Shown: positions 6,179 to 15,003 of the stretch, piece by piece | How positions within the stretch are numbered: position 1 is the stretch's first letter | Layout: every line of letters starts with the position of its first letter | Assembly (NCBI RefSeq): GCF_051535235.1 | Contig: NZ_JBPPLZ010000007.1 | Coordinates: 1 to 64,000, forward strand | DNA: 64,000 nt | Source: Nitrobacter sp051535235 | GTDB taxonomy: Bacteria; Pseudomonadota; Alphaproteobacteria; Rhizobiales; Xanthobacteraceae | Direction of reading: 5' to 3' | The notes under the pieces: generated by a model | What the model was told of the DNA's origin: nothing | The model's input: the letters and a program-made list of their open reading frames with translations, nothing else | Databases searched by the model: none | Translations under genes and position numbers: made by a program

Positions 6179-8023
6179 ATGTCCGGTTCACCTGAGCGAA
6201 ACGAAATTTCTGTTGTCGCGAGAGAAGGGGACCAGCAGGACGGTTTGCAAAGCGATCGGAAAGACTTTCGTTTCGACGACAATATATCTTCCAGGCTGAA
6301 TTTCCTGAGCGAAGTGGTCAGATTGCTTCCGACAGGTGTGACGGTTCAGGACGAGCAGGGAAATTTCGTTCTCGTGAACGCCGCTGCCGCGGCGCAGTTC
6401 GATATGCCGGCAGACGACATCGTCGAAACGGCGTCCAGCGCGCCATTCCCCTCAAGAGAATTGAACGATCGCAGGCATATCGCTCGCCGGGCGCTTCAGT
6501 CGGCCAAGGCCAGGGTGTCCGAAGAGCTCGTTCGAACGGACCATGGGACAAAAGCCTATCTTACCACGCATGAACCCGTTCTGATTTCGAACAGAAAGCT
6601 CGTGCTTTCGAGTTCCGTCGACATCAGCCAGCAAAAGGCCATCGAACAAGAGCTGTTCCGCTGTGCATATTATGACGGGCTGACCGGTCTGCCGACCCGG
6701 CGGGTCATCGAGCAGCACGCCAACAGTCTCATCCGCGAGGGAGAGGACTCGGTCAGATTTGCGGTGGCATTTCTCGACATCGATAATTTCAAGCACATCA
6801 ACGACTATTACGGCCATGCATCCGGGGACGGCCTGCTTGTCGAGGTCGCCAGGCGCCTGGGCCTCGGTCTTCGCGCCACCGATATGCTGTCCCGGATCAG
6901 CGGCGACGAGTTTCTGCTCCTTCTCAATCCCGTCCAGAGCGACGCCGAGGTTGCCGATTATATCGAATTCGTGTTGCAGCGGCTCAAGGCGCCGTTCTTT
7001 ATCGACGGATCGGAGCTGTTCGCATCTGCATCCATCGGCGTGAGCATCTATCCGGATCATGGCGACAGTTATGAGGTGCTGCGTCAGAACGCCGACACCG
7101 CGATGTATCGCATCAAGAATGAAACCAAAGGCGCGGCCGCCATTTTCGATGCCGGGATGCAGCGCGAGGCGCTGGCTCGGATGGAAATCGAACAGTCGCT
7201 GCGGCTTGCGATTCTGGACAGACGCTTTTGTTGCGCGTTCCAGCCGAAGGTCGATATCAAAACCAGGCAGGTCAAGGGTATCGAGGCGCTGGTTCGGCTG
7301 CGCAATGACGAAGGCATCATCCAGGCGCCCGGAACGTTCATCGATCTTGCGGTCGAACTCGGTCTGATCGACGAACTGACGCATCTCGTGCTGGCAGAGA
7401 TCATGAGGTCGATCGATCTCATCGACGATACGTTCGGAACCGGCGTCGGCATCAGCATCAACGTTGCCGCCAAGCAGGCGGGCAATGTGGCGTTCATGAC
7501 GTCCTTTGCCCGGGCGCTCGAGGAGACCGGTTGTCCGACGCGTTTCATCGTTGAAGTCACGGAAGACGCATTCGTTGCGAAAACCCGTTTCCAGGCGGAG
7601 ATCCTGCCGATCCTGCGGAGGCTTGGCGTCGGAATCTCGATCGACGACTTCGGGACCGGTTGCTCGTCCCTGTCAGCTCTCGCCGATATCACGGCCGATG
7701 AAATCAAGATCGACCGGTCGTTCATCGTCGATATCCACAAGCGCCCGCGCAGCCAGGGCATTCTGAAGGCGATCGAATCTCTCAGCGATGCCCTTGGAAT
7801 GACGGTGATTGCGGAAGGCGTCGAAACCTTCGAAGAGCTCGCTTATCTGCAAGCCGCGACAAGGATCAAATATGCACAGGGCTTTTATTTCTCCGAGCCG
7901 GTCTTTCTCGAAGAACTCCTACCGGGCGGCCGGACGGTCAGCGACACCCGCAAGAGTCCGGTGAGCCGTCCGGTGCAGGAGAGCCGTCCGGCGTATTCTC
8001 GCGCCAACCGCTACAGGCGCTGA
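6179..8023 (+). CDS. PAS-GGDEF-EAL protein, cyclic di-GMP turnover
   Basis: The protein has about 614 residues if started at ATG 6179, which has GGGAAG about 5 bases upstream; a GTG at 6158 would add seven residues. A PAS domain (roughly residues 40-150) leads into a GGDEF domain and an EAL domain. The GGDEF signature reads SGDEF, with one deviation at the first Gly. The inhibitory site RxxD (RATD) is intact five residues before it. The EAL domain keeps EALVR, the metal and catalytic residues in NVAAKQ, EVTED, DDFGTG and EIKIDRSF, and EGVET, so phosphodiesterase activity is expected. No signal peptide or membrane segment is seen, so it is cytoplasmic. It stands alone; a link to the nirK cluster is not shown. 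Confidence 0.88.
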   Translation: MSGSPERNEISVVAREGDQQDGLQSDRKDFRFDDNISSRLNFLSEVVRLLPTGVTVQDEQGNFVLVNAAAAAQFDMPADDIVETASSAPFPSRELNDRRHIARRALQSAKARVSEELVRTDHGTKAYLTTHEPVLISNRKLVLSSSVDISQQKAIEQELFRCAYYDGLTGLPTRRVIEQHANSLIREGEDSVRFAVAFLDIDNFKHINDYYGHASGDGLLVEVARRLGLGLRATDMLSRISGDEFLLLLNPVQSDAEVADYIEFVLQRLKAPFFIDGSELFASASIGVSIYPDHGDSYEVLRQNADTAMYRIKNETKGAAAIFDAGMQREALARMEIEQSLRLAILDRRFCCAFQPKVDIKTRQVKGIEALVRLRNDEGIIQAPGTFIDLAVELGLIDELTHLVLAEIMRSIDLIDDTFGTGVGISINVAAKQAGNVAFMTSFARALEETGCPTRFIVEVTEDAFVAKTRFQAEILPILRRLGVGISIDDFGTGCSSLSALADITADEIKIDRSFIVDIHKRPRSQGILKAIESLSDALGMTVIAEGVETFEELAYLQAATRIKYAQGFYFSEPVFLEELLPGGRTVSDTRKSPVSRPVQESRPAYSRANRYRR

Positions 8024-8163
8024 CCGCGGCACCATGTCGCCCGTGTGGGGTTGGATAGCCATGGGCGGCGTTGCGCACCGTTGGCATTTGCCTACCCACG
8101 TGTTCCACTCACACCGAATTGTGTCCGCAAATAGCAACCGCCGGGTAAAGTGGCGAATATTGG

Positions 8164-8266
8164 CTAGAGCCTTTCGCTTCTGATGGGATCAGAAGCGGGT
8201 TCTTTGTTTTTTGTTGATGCGTTTTCTTCACGTGAACCGGTAGCCACTTCGCTCGAAAACGCTATA
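8164..8266. repeat. Interspersed Bradyrhizobiaceae-type repeat (CTAGAGC ... GCTATAG)
   Basis: The 103-base element starts CTAGAGCC, contains an inverted segment CGCTTCTGATGGGATCAGAAGCG, a T-rich centre, and an ACCGGT segment followed by CCACTTCGCTCGAAAACGC. I recognise this arrangement as a widespread intergenic repeat in Bradyrhizobium relatives. It lies just before the GH15 gene. Confidence 0.6.
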
Positions 8267-8298
8267 GTTCTTCCAGCCTGCCCTGCCGAGTTCGCCAA

Positions 8299-10092
8299 TT
8301 GCCCAGCAACATCGAAGACTACGGAATCATCGGTGACGGCGAGACGGTCGCACTCGTTGATCGCACGGGATCGCTCGACTGGCTCTGCTGGCCGAGTTTC
8401 GATTCGGATGCCTGCTTTGCGGCTCTTCTGGGCGACGAGCGCAACGGTCACTGGCGGATCGCGCCTGCGGGAGAGATCGAGCGCTCGACCCGCGGCTATC
8501 GCGGAGACGGCCTCATCCTGGAAACCCGTTTCGAAACTGCCGACGGCGCCGTGACCCTGATCGATTTCATGCCGCCTCGCGGTACGACCTCTGACATCGT
8601 CCGGCTTGTCCGGTGCGACCGTGGCCGCGTGAAAATGCGCATGGATCTGGTGATCCGGTTTGGCTTCGGGAAAAACGTCCCTTGGGTTCGCCGCACCGAG
8701 GACAGGGCGCTGCTTGCGGTTTGCGGGCCGGACATGCTGGTGTTGCGCACGCCCGTCGAGACCCGCGGCCAGGATATGACGACGGTTGCCGATTTCGAGG
8801 TGAGCGCCGGGCAGACTGTTCCATTCGTCATGGCCTATGGCGCATCTCATTTCGAGATTCCCCCGCCGGTCGATGTGGCGGAGGCGCTGAAGGAGACAGA
8901 GGCGTTCTGGAAGGAGTGGTGCGGAAAGTTCGAATATGACGGGCCTTATCGCGATATCGCGATGCGATCGCTGGTCGCGCTGAAGGCCATGATCTACGCG
9001 CCGTCCGGCGGCATCGTCGCCGCGCCGACCACCTCGCTTCCGGAAAAGCTCGGCGGCGCGCGCAATTGGGACTACCGCTTCTGCTGGCTGCGCGACGCAA
9101 CCTTCACGCTGCTCGCGCTGATGAACAGCGGCTATTACGATGAGGCGTCGGACTGGCACGACTGGCTGCTGCGCTCTGTCGCGGGCTCGCCTGCCGACAT
9201 GCAGATCATGTATGGCATTCTCGGGCAGCGCCGGCTGACGGAATGGGAGGCCGACTGGCTGCCCGGTTATGAAGGCGCGCGCCCGGTCAGGATCGGCAAT
9301 GCGGCGCATGCGCAGTTGCAGCTCGACGTCTACGGCGAACTGATGGACGTGTTTCATCAATCGAGAGAGGCGAACCTCAAGCTGAGCGAGCCGACCTGGG
9401 CGCTGGAATGCGAACTGCTCGAGCATCTCGCCAAGATATGGAATGAACCGGACTCCGGCATCTGGGAGCGAAGAGGTCCGGGCCGGCACTACGTCTCCTC
9501 GAAGGTGCTGGTCTGGGTGGCTTTCGATCGCGGCGTCAAGAGTGTGGAACATTATGGTTTCGATGCGCCGGTCGAACGCTGGCGTGAAATGCGCGACGCC
9601 ATTCATCGCGACGTCTGCGACAAGGGTTTCGATCGTGAGCAAAACACATTCGTCGAATCCTACGGCTCGAAACTGCTGGACGCCAGCACGCTTCTGATTC
9701 CGTCGGTCGGCTTCCTGCCTCCGTCCGATCCGCGTGTGGCAGGAATGCTGGCGGCGGTCGAGAAGCACCTGATGCCGGACGGTTTCGTGCTCCGGCACGA
9801 CCCGCGCGCAGTGTCGGATGAACAGTCGCCGATCGAGGGGGCCTTTCTGGCCTGCACGCTTTGGCTCGCCGATGCCTATGTGTTGGGGGGCGAGATTGAA
9901 CGCGCCGAGGTATTGCTGAAGCGGGTGGCTGCTGTGGCGAATGATCTCGGGTTACTTTCAGAGGAATACGATACGGTTGCCCGCCGCCTGACCGGAAATT
10001 TTCCGCAGGCGTTGACGCACATTGCGCTCGTCAACACCATCCACAATCTCAACACGGCGCGAAAACCCGCGATGCAGCGGGCGAAGACGTAG
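8299..10092 (+). CDS. Glycoside hydrolase family 15 protein (glucoamylase/trehalase-like)
   Basis: The 597-residue protein matches bacterial GH15 enzymes, which release glucose from alpha-glucans or trehalose. It has an N-terminal beta-sandwich domain (about 1-220, starting PSNIEDYGIIGDGETVAL) and an (alpha/alpha)6 barrel with NWDYRFCWLRDATF, a first catalytic-acid region GIWERRG and a second in SPIEGAFL. The start is TTG 8299, chosen because the family's N-terminus begins there and no better codon is in frame. There is no signal peptide, so it acts in the cytoplasm, probably on glycogen or trehalose. It faces the gnd-zwf-pgl-gntK operon, which would receive its glucose after phosphorylation. 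The exact substrate cannot be told from sequence. Confidence 0.85.
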   Translation: MPSNIEDYGIIGDGETVALVDRTGSLDWLCWPSFDSDACFAALLGDERNGHWRIAPAGEIERSTRGYRGDGLILETRFETADGAVTLIDFMPPRGTTSDIVRLVRCDRGRVKMRMDLVIRFGFGKNVPWVRRTEDRALLAVCGPDMLVLRTPVETRGQDMTTVADFEVSAGQTVPFVMAYGASHFEIPPPVDVAEALKETEAFWKEWCGKFEYDGPYRDIAMRSLVALKAMIYAPSGGIVAAPTTSLPEKLGGARNWDYRFCWLRDATFTLLALMNSGYYDEASDWHDWLLRSVAGSPADMQIMYGILGQRRLTEWEADWLPGYEGARPVRIGNAAHAQLQLDVYGELMDVFHQSREANLKLSEPTWALECELLEHLAKIWNEPDSGIWERRGPGRHYVSSKVLVWVAFDRGVKSVEHYGFDAPVERWREMRDAIHRDVCDKGFDREQNTFVESYGSKLLDASTLLIPSVGFLPPSDPRVAGMLAAVEKHLMPDGFVLRHDPRAVSDEQSPIEGAFLACTLWLADAYVLGGEIERAEVLLKRVAAVANDLGLLSEEYDTVARRLTGNFPQALTHIALVNTIHNLNTARKPAMQRAKT

Positions 10093-10129
10093 AGCCGTCC
10101 AGATTCCGTGAAATCAGATGCTGGTTTTG

Positions 10130-10933
10130 TTATTCGAGCGCGACGATCCGGTCGATCGCCTTTGCGAAGCCGTCGTTTTCATTGGTGTCGGTGACGCAGG
10201 TTGCCTCCGCCTTCACCTCGTCGTCGGCGTTGCCCATGGCGAACGACAGGCCGCTCTTGCCGAACATGGCCAGATCGTTTCGCATGTCTCCGATGGTCGC
10301 GACATTGCGCGGAGAAATGCCGAGGCGGCTCGCCATCGCTTCCACGAATGTCCCTTTGTCCTTCCCGAACGGCGTGATGTCGAGATAGTAGCTTTGCGAA
10401 CGGAAAGCCGCGGCCTTGCCGGCGAGCGCCGCCTGCATGTCGATTTCGCAACGCGCGAGTTTATCGGGATCGGCGCTGACTCCGACGATCTTGCAGGCAT
10501 CATTCGTGAATTCGTCAAGATCGGAAGCGATAACGGGATCCATCCGGATCGTGCGCTGTTCGTGCGGGACGTAGCGCCCGTCGTCGCGCGTGAGCAGCCA
10601 GCGATCCGCCGTGAACAGCCAGATGTCGATCCCGGATGCTTTCAGCGCGTTGATCGCAATCCGCGCGGCGGACGCGGAAATGATGGTCCTTTGAAGGACT
10701 TCAAGTGTGGGATCGACGATCAGGCTGCCATTGAAGGCGCCGAGCGGCAATCGGAGACCGAGTGGTTCGACCAGCATCCGCATTCCGAAAGCGGGGCGGC
10801 TGCTGGTGATCGTGAAGCCGATGTTGTTTTCGTCGAGAACCTTCACTGCGTTGATCGCGGCTTCCGTCAGTTGCTTGTCAGGCGTCACCAGAGTGCCGTC
10901 GACGTCGGAGATCACCAGCGATATGCGGCTCAT
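10130..10933 (-). CDS. Cof-type HAD-superfamily sugar phosphatase
   Basis: The 267-residue protein has the HAD motif I DVDGTLVT, motif II (TSSRPA), the Lys of motif III and the C-terminal IGDMRNDLAMF, with a type IIB cap between. These Cof/YbiV-like enzymes dephosphorylate sugar phosphates. Its ATG overlaps the gntK stop (ATGA), making it the last gene of the gnd-zwf-pgl-gntK operon. That context suggests a role in removing excess phosphorylated sugar intermediates, which is inference. It converges on the GH15 gene with only about 40 bases between. Confidence 0.82.
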   Translation of the reverse strand: MSRISLVISDVDGTLVTPDKQLTEAAINAVKVLDENNIGFTITSSRPAFGMRMLVEPLGLRLPLGAFNGSLIVDPTLEVLQRTIISASAARIAINALKASGIDIWLFTADRWLLTRDDGRYVPHEQRTIRMDPVIASDLDEFTNDACKIVGVSADPDKLARCEIDMQAALAGKAAAFRSQSYYLDITPFGKDKGTFVEAMASRLGISPRNVATIGDMRNDLAMFGKSGLSFAMGNADDEVKAEATCVTDTNENDGFAKAIDRIVALE

Positions 10934-11466
10934 GGGATTTTCTGATTCAGCTTGAGCATGGTCACGATTTGGTCGGCGATGTCATCCACCGTCGCGTCGA
11001 TGTCGACGATGATAGGCCGCTCGTCGGCCGTCGGCTCTTCCAGCGCGTCGAACTGGCTTTCGAGCAGACCCGGCGGCATGAAATGGGCAAACCGGGCCTT
11101 GAGCCGGCTCGCGATCAGGTCTTTGTCGCCGCGCAGGTAGACAATACGGGTGTCGCGATGGCCCTGCACGAGAATATCACGATAGGCGCGCTTGAGCGCG
11201 GAGCACGCCATGATGATGCTCGCGCCGCTTGCGCGCTTGCGTTCGATCTCGGCGGCGACGGCGTGCAGCCACGACCACCGGTCATTGTCGGTCAGTGCGA
11301 TGCCGGCGCGCATTTTCTCGATGTTGCCTGCGGGGTGAAACTGGTCCGCATCTGACACGATCCATCCCAGCCGCTGTCCCAGCGCGTTCGCGATCGTGCT
11401 TTTGCCGGATCCGGAGACGCCCATGACGATCAGCGCGCAGAAGGCGGAGTCTTGATCGGCGCTCAT
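10930..11466 (-). CDS. gntK: Gluconokinase
   Basis: The 178-residue kinase has a P-loop MGVSGSGKST near the N-terminus, DADQFHP, the CSALKRAYRD segment and an HFMPPGLLESQFDALEEP region, all typical of GntK. It makes 6-phosphogluconate from gluconate and so feeds Gnd. The start is ATG 11466, overlapping the pgl stop by four bases (ATGA); the open frame extends further upstream inside pgl but that part is not GntK-like. The stop overlaps the ATG of the HAD gene. Confidence 0.88.
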   Translation of the reverse strand: MSADQDSAFCALIVMGVSGSGKSTIANALGQRLGWIVSDADQFHPAGNIEKMRAGIALTDNDRWSWLHAVAAEIERKRASGASIIMACSALKRAYRDILVQGHRDTRIVYLRGDKDLIASRLKARFAHFMPPGLLESQFDALEEPTADERPIIVDIDATVDDIADQIVTMLKLNQKIP

Positions 11467-12203
11467 GCTGTTCGCCCGACGGCCGCCGCATCGGTGAGCC
11501 ACGTCGTGACGCCATTGGAATGGGCGCGCGCGCCGGGCAGGTCAGCTCCCGCCATGACTTTGGACAGCACGTTGCGCTTGGCTTCGCCGCTGACCAGAAA
11601 CAGCATCTCGCGCGAGGATGCCAGCGCCGGAAGCGTCAGGGTGACGCGGGGAACAAAAGGCTCCACGCGCGCATGATCGACGCCGACGACCCAGCGTTCG
11701 GTTTCATCAAGCGCCTTGTCTCCCGGAAACAGCGAGGCGGTGTGACCGTCCGGGCCGAGCCCCATCAGCACGAGATCGAACAGCGGCTTCGCCGCATAAA
11801 GGTGAGGCGTGCCGTAAAAGGTCTGGAGTTCGCGCTCGTAAAGCCGGGCCGCCGTATCCGGATCGGGCGCATCGGTCGGAATGGGATGGATATTCTCGGG
11901 CGGAGCACAGCGGTCGAGGAAAATGCTTCTGGCCATCGCCATGTTGTTGCGCGGGTCGTCGGGGCTTACGAAACGCTCGTCGCCGATGAACCAGTGAACG
12001 CGATCCCAGGCGATGCGCGAGCGATAGTCCGGACTCCCCAGCAGTGCGTAGAGTGCTTTCGGACCGGAGCCGCCGGTCAGGCATATCGCCGGCCGGCTTC
12101 GCTCTTCCGCAATTCGGGCGATCAGATGCTCCGCAGCTTCGGTCGCGACTGCCTGCGCATCCGCCAGCACCTGAAACCTGCGATCGGCCTCGGCCGAAGT
12201 CAT
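11463..12203 (-). CDS. pgl: 6-phosphogluconolactonase
   Basis: The 246-residue protein has the DevB/Pgl features LTGGSGPKALYALL (sugar phosphate binding), HWFIGDERFV and LVLMGLGPDGHTASLFPG. It hydrolyses 6-phosphogluconolactone, the step between Zwf and Gnd. ATG 12203 overlaps the zwf stop (ATGA). The frame is open far upstream inside zwf, but only the part from this ATG resembles Pgl. It lies in the order gnd-zwf-pgl-gntK-HAD with all junctions overlapping. Confidence 0.9.
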   Translation of the reverse strand: MTSAEADRRFQVLADAQAVATEAAEHLIARIAEERSRPAICLTGGSGPKALYALLGSPDYRSRIAWDRVHWFIGDERFVSPDDPRNNMAMARSIFLDRCAPPENIHPIPTDAPDPDTAARLYERELQTFYGTPHLYAAKPLFDLVLMGLGPDGHTASLFPGDKALDETERWVVGVDHARVEPFVPRVTLTLPALASSREMLFLVSGEAKRNVLSKVMAGADLPGARAHSNGVTTWLTDAAAVGRTA

Positions 12204-13714
12204 GTCAGCTTGCGCCAGTGGCGGCCGTCGCGCGCGAGCAACTCGTTCGCTTCGGCGGGACCTTCGCTGCCTGCCTTGTAGCCGACCAGGCCATCGGCGC
12301 CGGCTTTCTTCCAGGCGTCGAGGAACGGCTGCACTGCCTGCCAGCCGGCTTCCACGCCGTCCGCGCGCTGGAACAGGATGTTGTCGCCGATCATGCAGTC
12401 GTAGATCAGCGTCTCGTAGCCCGTGCTCGGCGCCGCGTTGAAGTAGTCCTTGTAGCGAAATTTCATCTCGACGCCGTCGATCGAGATGGTGGGACCGGGA
12501 ATCTTGGTGTTGAATTGCAGCGTGATGCCTTCGGCCGGCTCGATACCGATAACGAGGTAGTTCTGCGACAGCCGGTCCACCGGTGTGGAGCGGAACATCG
12601 CGAACGGAGCCTGCTTGAACTTGATCGCCACCTCGGTGCGCTTCAGGCCGAGCGCCTTGCCGGTCCGCAGGTAGAAGGGAACGCCGGCCCATCGCCAGTT
12701 ATCGATCGTCAGCTTCAGCGCCACATAGGTTTCCGTGGTGCTGTCGGGCTTCACCTCGGGCGTCTTGCGATAATCGCCGATCGCTTCGTCTCCGGCCTTG
12801 CCGGCACGATATTGTCCGCGCACCGAGTTGTGCAGCGCCTCCTCAAGGCTCTGGGTCTGGATCGCGGCAAGCACATCCGCCTTTTCCGAGCGCACAGCGT
12901 GAGCTTCGAAACGACGCGGCGGCTCCATCGTCACCAGCGAAAGCAACTGAAACAGATGGTTCGGCACCATGTCGCGCAAAGCGCCGGTCACGTCGTAGAA
13001 ACTGCCGCGATGACCGACAGCGAGTTTTTCGTCGACGGTGATCTGGATATGGTCGATGTGGTTGCGATTCCAGATCGGCTCGAACATGCCGTTGGCGAAG
13101 CGAAGGACGAGAATGTTCTGGACGGTTTCCTTGCCGAGATAATGATCGATCCGGTAGATCTGATGCTCGTCGACGATCTTGAGCAGCTTGCTATTGAGGG
13201 ATTTGGCCGATGCGAGATCGGTCCCGAACGGCTTCTCCACCACCAGCCTGCGCCAGGCGCCGTGCTGTTCGCGCAGCAGGCCGATGCGGCCGAGTTGTTC
13301 TGTGATCGGCGCAAAGGCGGCCGGCGGGACGGCCAGATAGAACAGGCGATTGCCGCACGTTCCCTTTTCCGCCTCGAGTTTTTCGAAAGCCTTGCTCAAG
13401 GTGTCGAACGAGGCAGGATCGGACGGATCGGCCTCGAGACAGGTCAGGCACCGAAGCACCTTCTTCGCAATGTCCGGATTGACGGGGCGCGTCGCGTGCT
13501 TGTTCAATCCGTCCATCAGGCTTTGCCGGAGATCGTCCTCCGACATCTGCTTGCGGACGATGCCGACGATGCAGAACTGCTCCGGTAGCAGATCAGATTC
13601 GGCAAGATTGTAGAGTGCGGGAATGACGAGGCGGTGGGTTAGGTCGCCGGTGACTCCGAAAATGACGAAGCAGCAGGGCTCCGGTTTGCGCGGCTTGTTG
13701 CTTGCGACCGTCAT
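12200..13714 (-). CDS. zwf: Glucose-6-phosphate 1-dehydrogenase
   Basis: The 504-residue enzyme has the NADP-binding GVTGDLTHRLVIPAL near residue 20, the active-site RIDHYLGKETVQN and the DHIQITVDEK region. It oxidises glucose 6-phosphate to the lactone and makes NADPH. Length is normal for the family. The ATG at 13714 shares a base with the gnd stop (TGATG); the longer open frame upstream is the shadow of gnd. The position in a coupled pentose phosphate operon supports the call. Confidence 0.94.
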   Translation of the reverse strand: MTVASNKPRKPEPCCFVIFGVTGDLTHRLVIPALYNLAESDLLPEQFCIVGIVRKQMSEDDLRQSLMDGLNKHATRPVNPDIAKKVLRCLTCLEADPSDPASFDTLSKAFEKLEAEKGTCGNRLFYLAVPPAAFAPITEQLGRIGLLREQHGAWRRLVVEKPFGTDLASAKSLNSKLLKIVDEHQIYRIDHYLGKETVQNILVLRFANGMFEPIWNRNHIDHIQITVDEKLAVGHRGSFYDVTGALRDMVPNHLFQLLSLVTMEPPRRFEAHAVRSEKADVLAAIQTQSLEEALHNSVRGQYRAGKAGDEAIGDYRKTPEVKPDSTTETYVALKLTIDNWRWAGVPFYLRTGKALGLKRTEVAIKFKQAPFAMFRSTPVDRLSQNYLVIGIEPAEGITLQFNTKIPGPTISIDGVEMKFRYKDYFNAAPSTGYETLIYDCMIGDNILFQRADGVEAGWQAVQPFLDAWKKAGADGLVGYKAGSEGPAEANELLARDGRHWRKLT

Positions 13715-14727
13715 CAGGATCCGGTTCTCCCCTTCGCGGACGGTTCGACTTCGCCGGGCTCCTTGTGGCCGCCGAACCCTTCGCGCATCGCTGACAGGAT
13801 TTTTTCGGCAAAGGTGTGTTGTTGACGCGAGCGGAATCGCGCGAACAACGCCGCCGTCAGGACTTCGGCCGGGACGGCTTCGTCGATCGCGGCATTGACG
13901 GTCCAGCGGCCCTCGCCGGAATCGGCGACGAATCCCGAATAGGCTTCGAGCGTCTCGCTGCGAGCCAGCGCCGCCGCCGTGAGATCGAGCAGCCAGGAGG
14001 GAATGACGCTGCCGCGGCGCCAGACCTCGGCGATGTCGGCGAGATCGAGCTTGAAGCGATGATCCGCGGGCAACGCTTCGCTGTCCGCGTTCTTGAGAAT
14101 GTCGAAGCCTTCGGCATAGGCCTGCATCAGGCCGTATTCGATCCCGTTGTGCACCATCTTGACGAAATGGCCGGCGCCGACGGGGCCGGCGTGAATATAT
14201 CCCTGTTCGACGCGCGGATCGCGGCCCTCCCGGCTCGGCGTTCTTGGAATGTCGCCACGGCCGGGCGCCATCGCGGCAAAAATCGGATCGAGTCGGTCGA
14301 CGACGGTTTTGTCGCCGCCGATCATCATGCAGTAGCCGCGCTCGAAGCCCCACACGCCGCCGCTGGTGCCGACATCGACGTAATGGATGCCTTTCTCGCG
14401 CAGCGTTCTCGCCCGCCGGATATCGTCCTGCCAGAAGGTATTGCCGCCATCGATGACGACGTCATCGCGATCGAGCAGCCCGGCGAGAGTGTCGATGGTT
14501 GTCTCCGTGATCGCGCCGGCGGGCAGCATGATCCAGACGGCGCGGGGCCTTGCGAGCTTGCGAACAAAGTCCTCTAGGTCGGTCGCGCCCGTTGCTCCCT
14601 CGTCGGCGACCGTGGCGACGGTCTTGTCATTCTTGTCGTATACGACGGCCTGATGACCTCCCTTTTTCATCAGCCGACGGACGATGTTTGCTCCCATTCG
14701 GCCCAGGCCGATCATGCCTATCTGCAT
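13714..14727 (-). CDS. gnd: 6-phosphogluconate dehydrogenase, decarboxylating (short GndA/YqeC type)
   Basis: The 337-residue protein starts MQIGMIGLGRMGANIVRRL, a Rossmann NAD(P) site. It carries DGGNTFWQDD, the substrate motif DVGTSGGVWGFERGYC and the catalytic region GPVGAGHFVKMVHNGIEYG. Length fits the short bacterial form rather than the 470-residue form. Start ATG 14727 has AGGATCGG upstream; the open frame starts 48 bases earlier without support. It is the first gene of the operon gnd-zwf-pgl-gntK-HAD and yields ribulose 5-phosphate. Confidence 0.92.
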   Translation of the reverse strand: MQIGMIGLGRMGANIVRRLMKKGGHQAVVYDKNDKTVATVADEGATGATDLEDFVRKLARPRAVWIMLPAGAITETTIDTLAGLLDRDDVVIDGGNTFWQDDIRRARTLREKGIHYVDVGTSGGVWGFERGYCMMIGGDKTVVDRLDPIFAAMAPGRGDIPRTPSREGRDPRVEQGYIHAGPVGAGHFVKMVHNGIEYGLMQAYAEGFDILKNADSEALPADHRFKLDLADIAEVWRRGSVIPSWLLDLTAAALARSETLEAYSGFVADSGEGRWTVNAAIDEAVPAEVLTAALFARFRSRQQHTFAEKILSAMREGFGGHKEPGEVEPSAKGRTGS

Positions 14728-15003
14728 TGGTCCGATCCTCCATCCGCACGCCGGCAAGCGGTGCGGACATTCCACGCGCTGTCTGGAGGGTTATGATGCT
14801 TGTGTTTCAGGGTGTAGTGCAACACTGCCTCGGGAGATTCTCAGAAAGATTGGGCAGGGGCGGGACGTTCGAACGAACCGACGATCGGGACCGGACCAAA
14901 AGTATCGTGCCTACGCGCCGACGCATCATTGGTTCCCGGCGTGTTATCGCATTTGCGTGAGCATGCCGCGCTCAGCGCTGGCGTGAGCGTCCGGGAATTC
15001 GGA

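Noticed and set aside
8164..9798. 544-codon minus-strand open frame opposite the GH15 gene
   Set aside because: Antisense shadow; the plus strand encodes a complete GH15 enzyme and the minus product has no family features.
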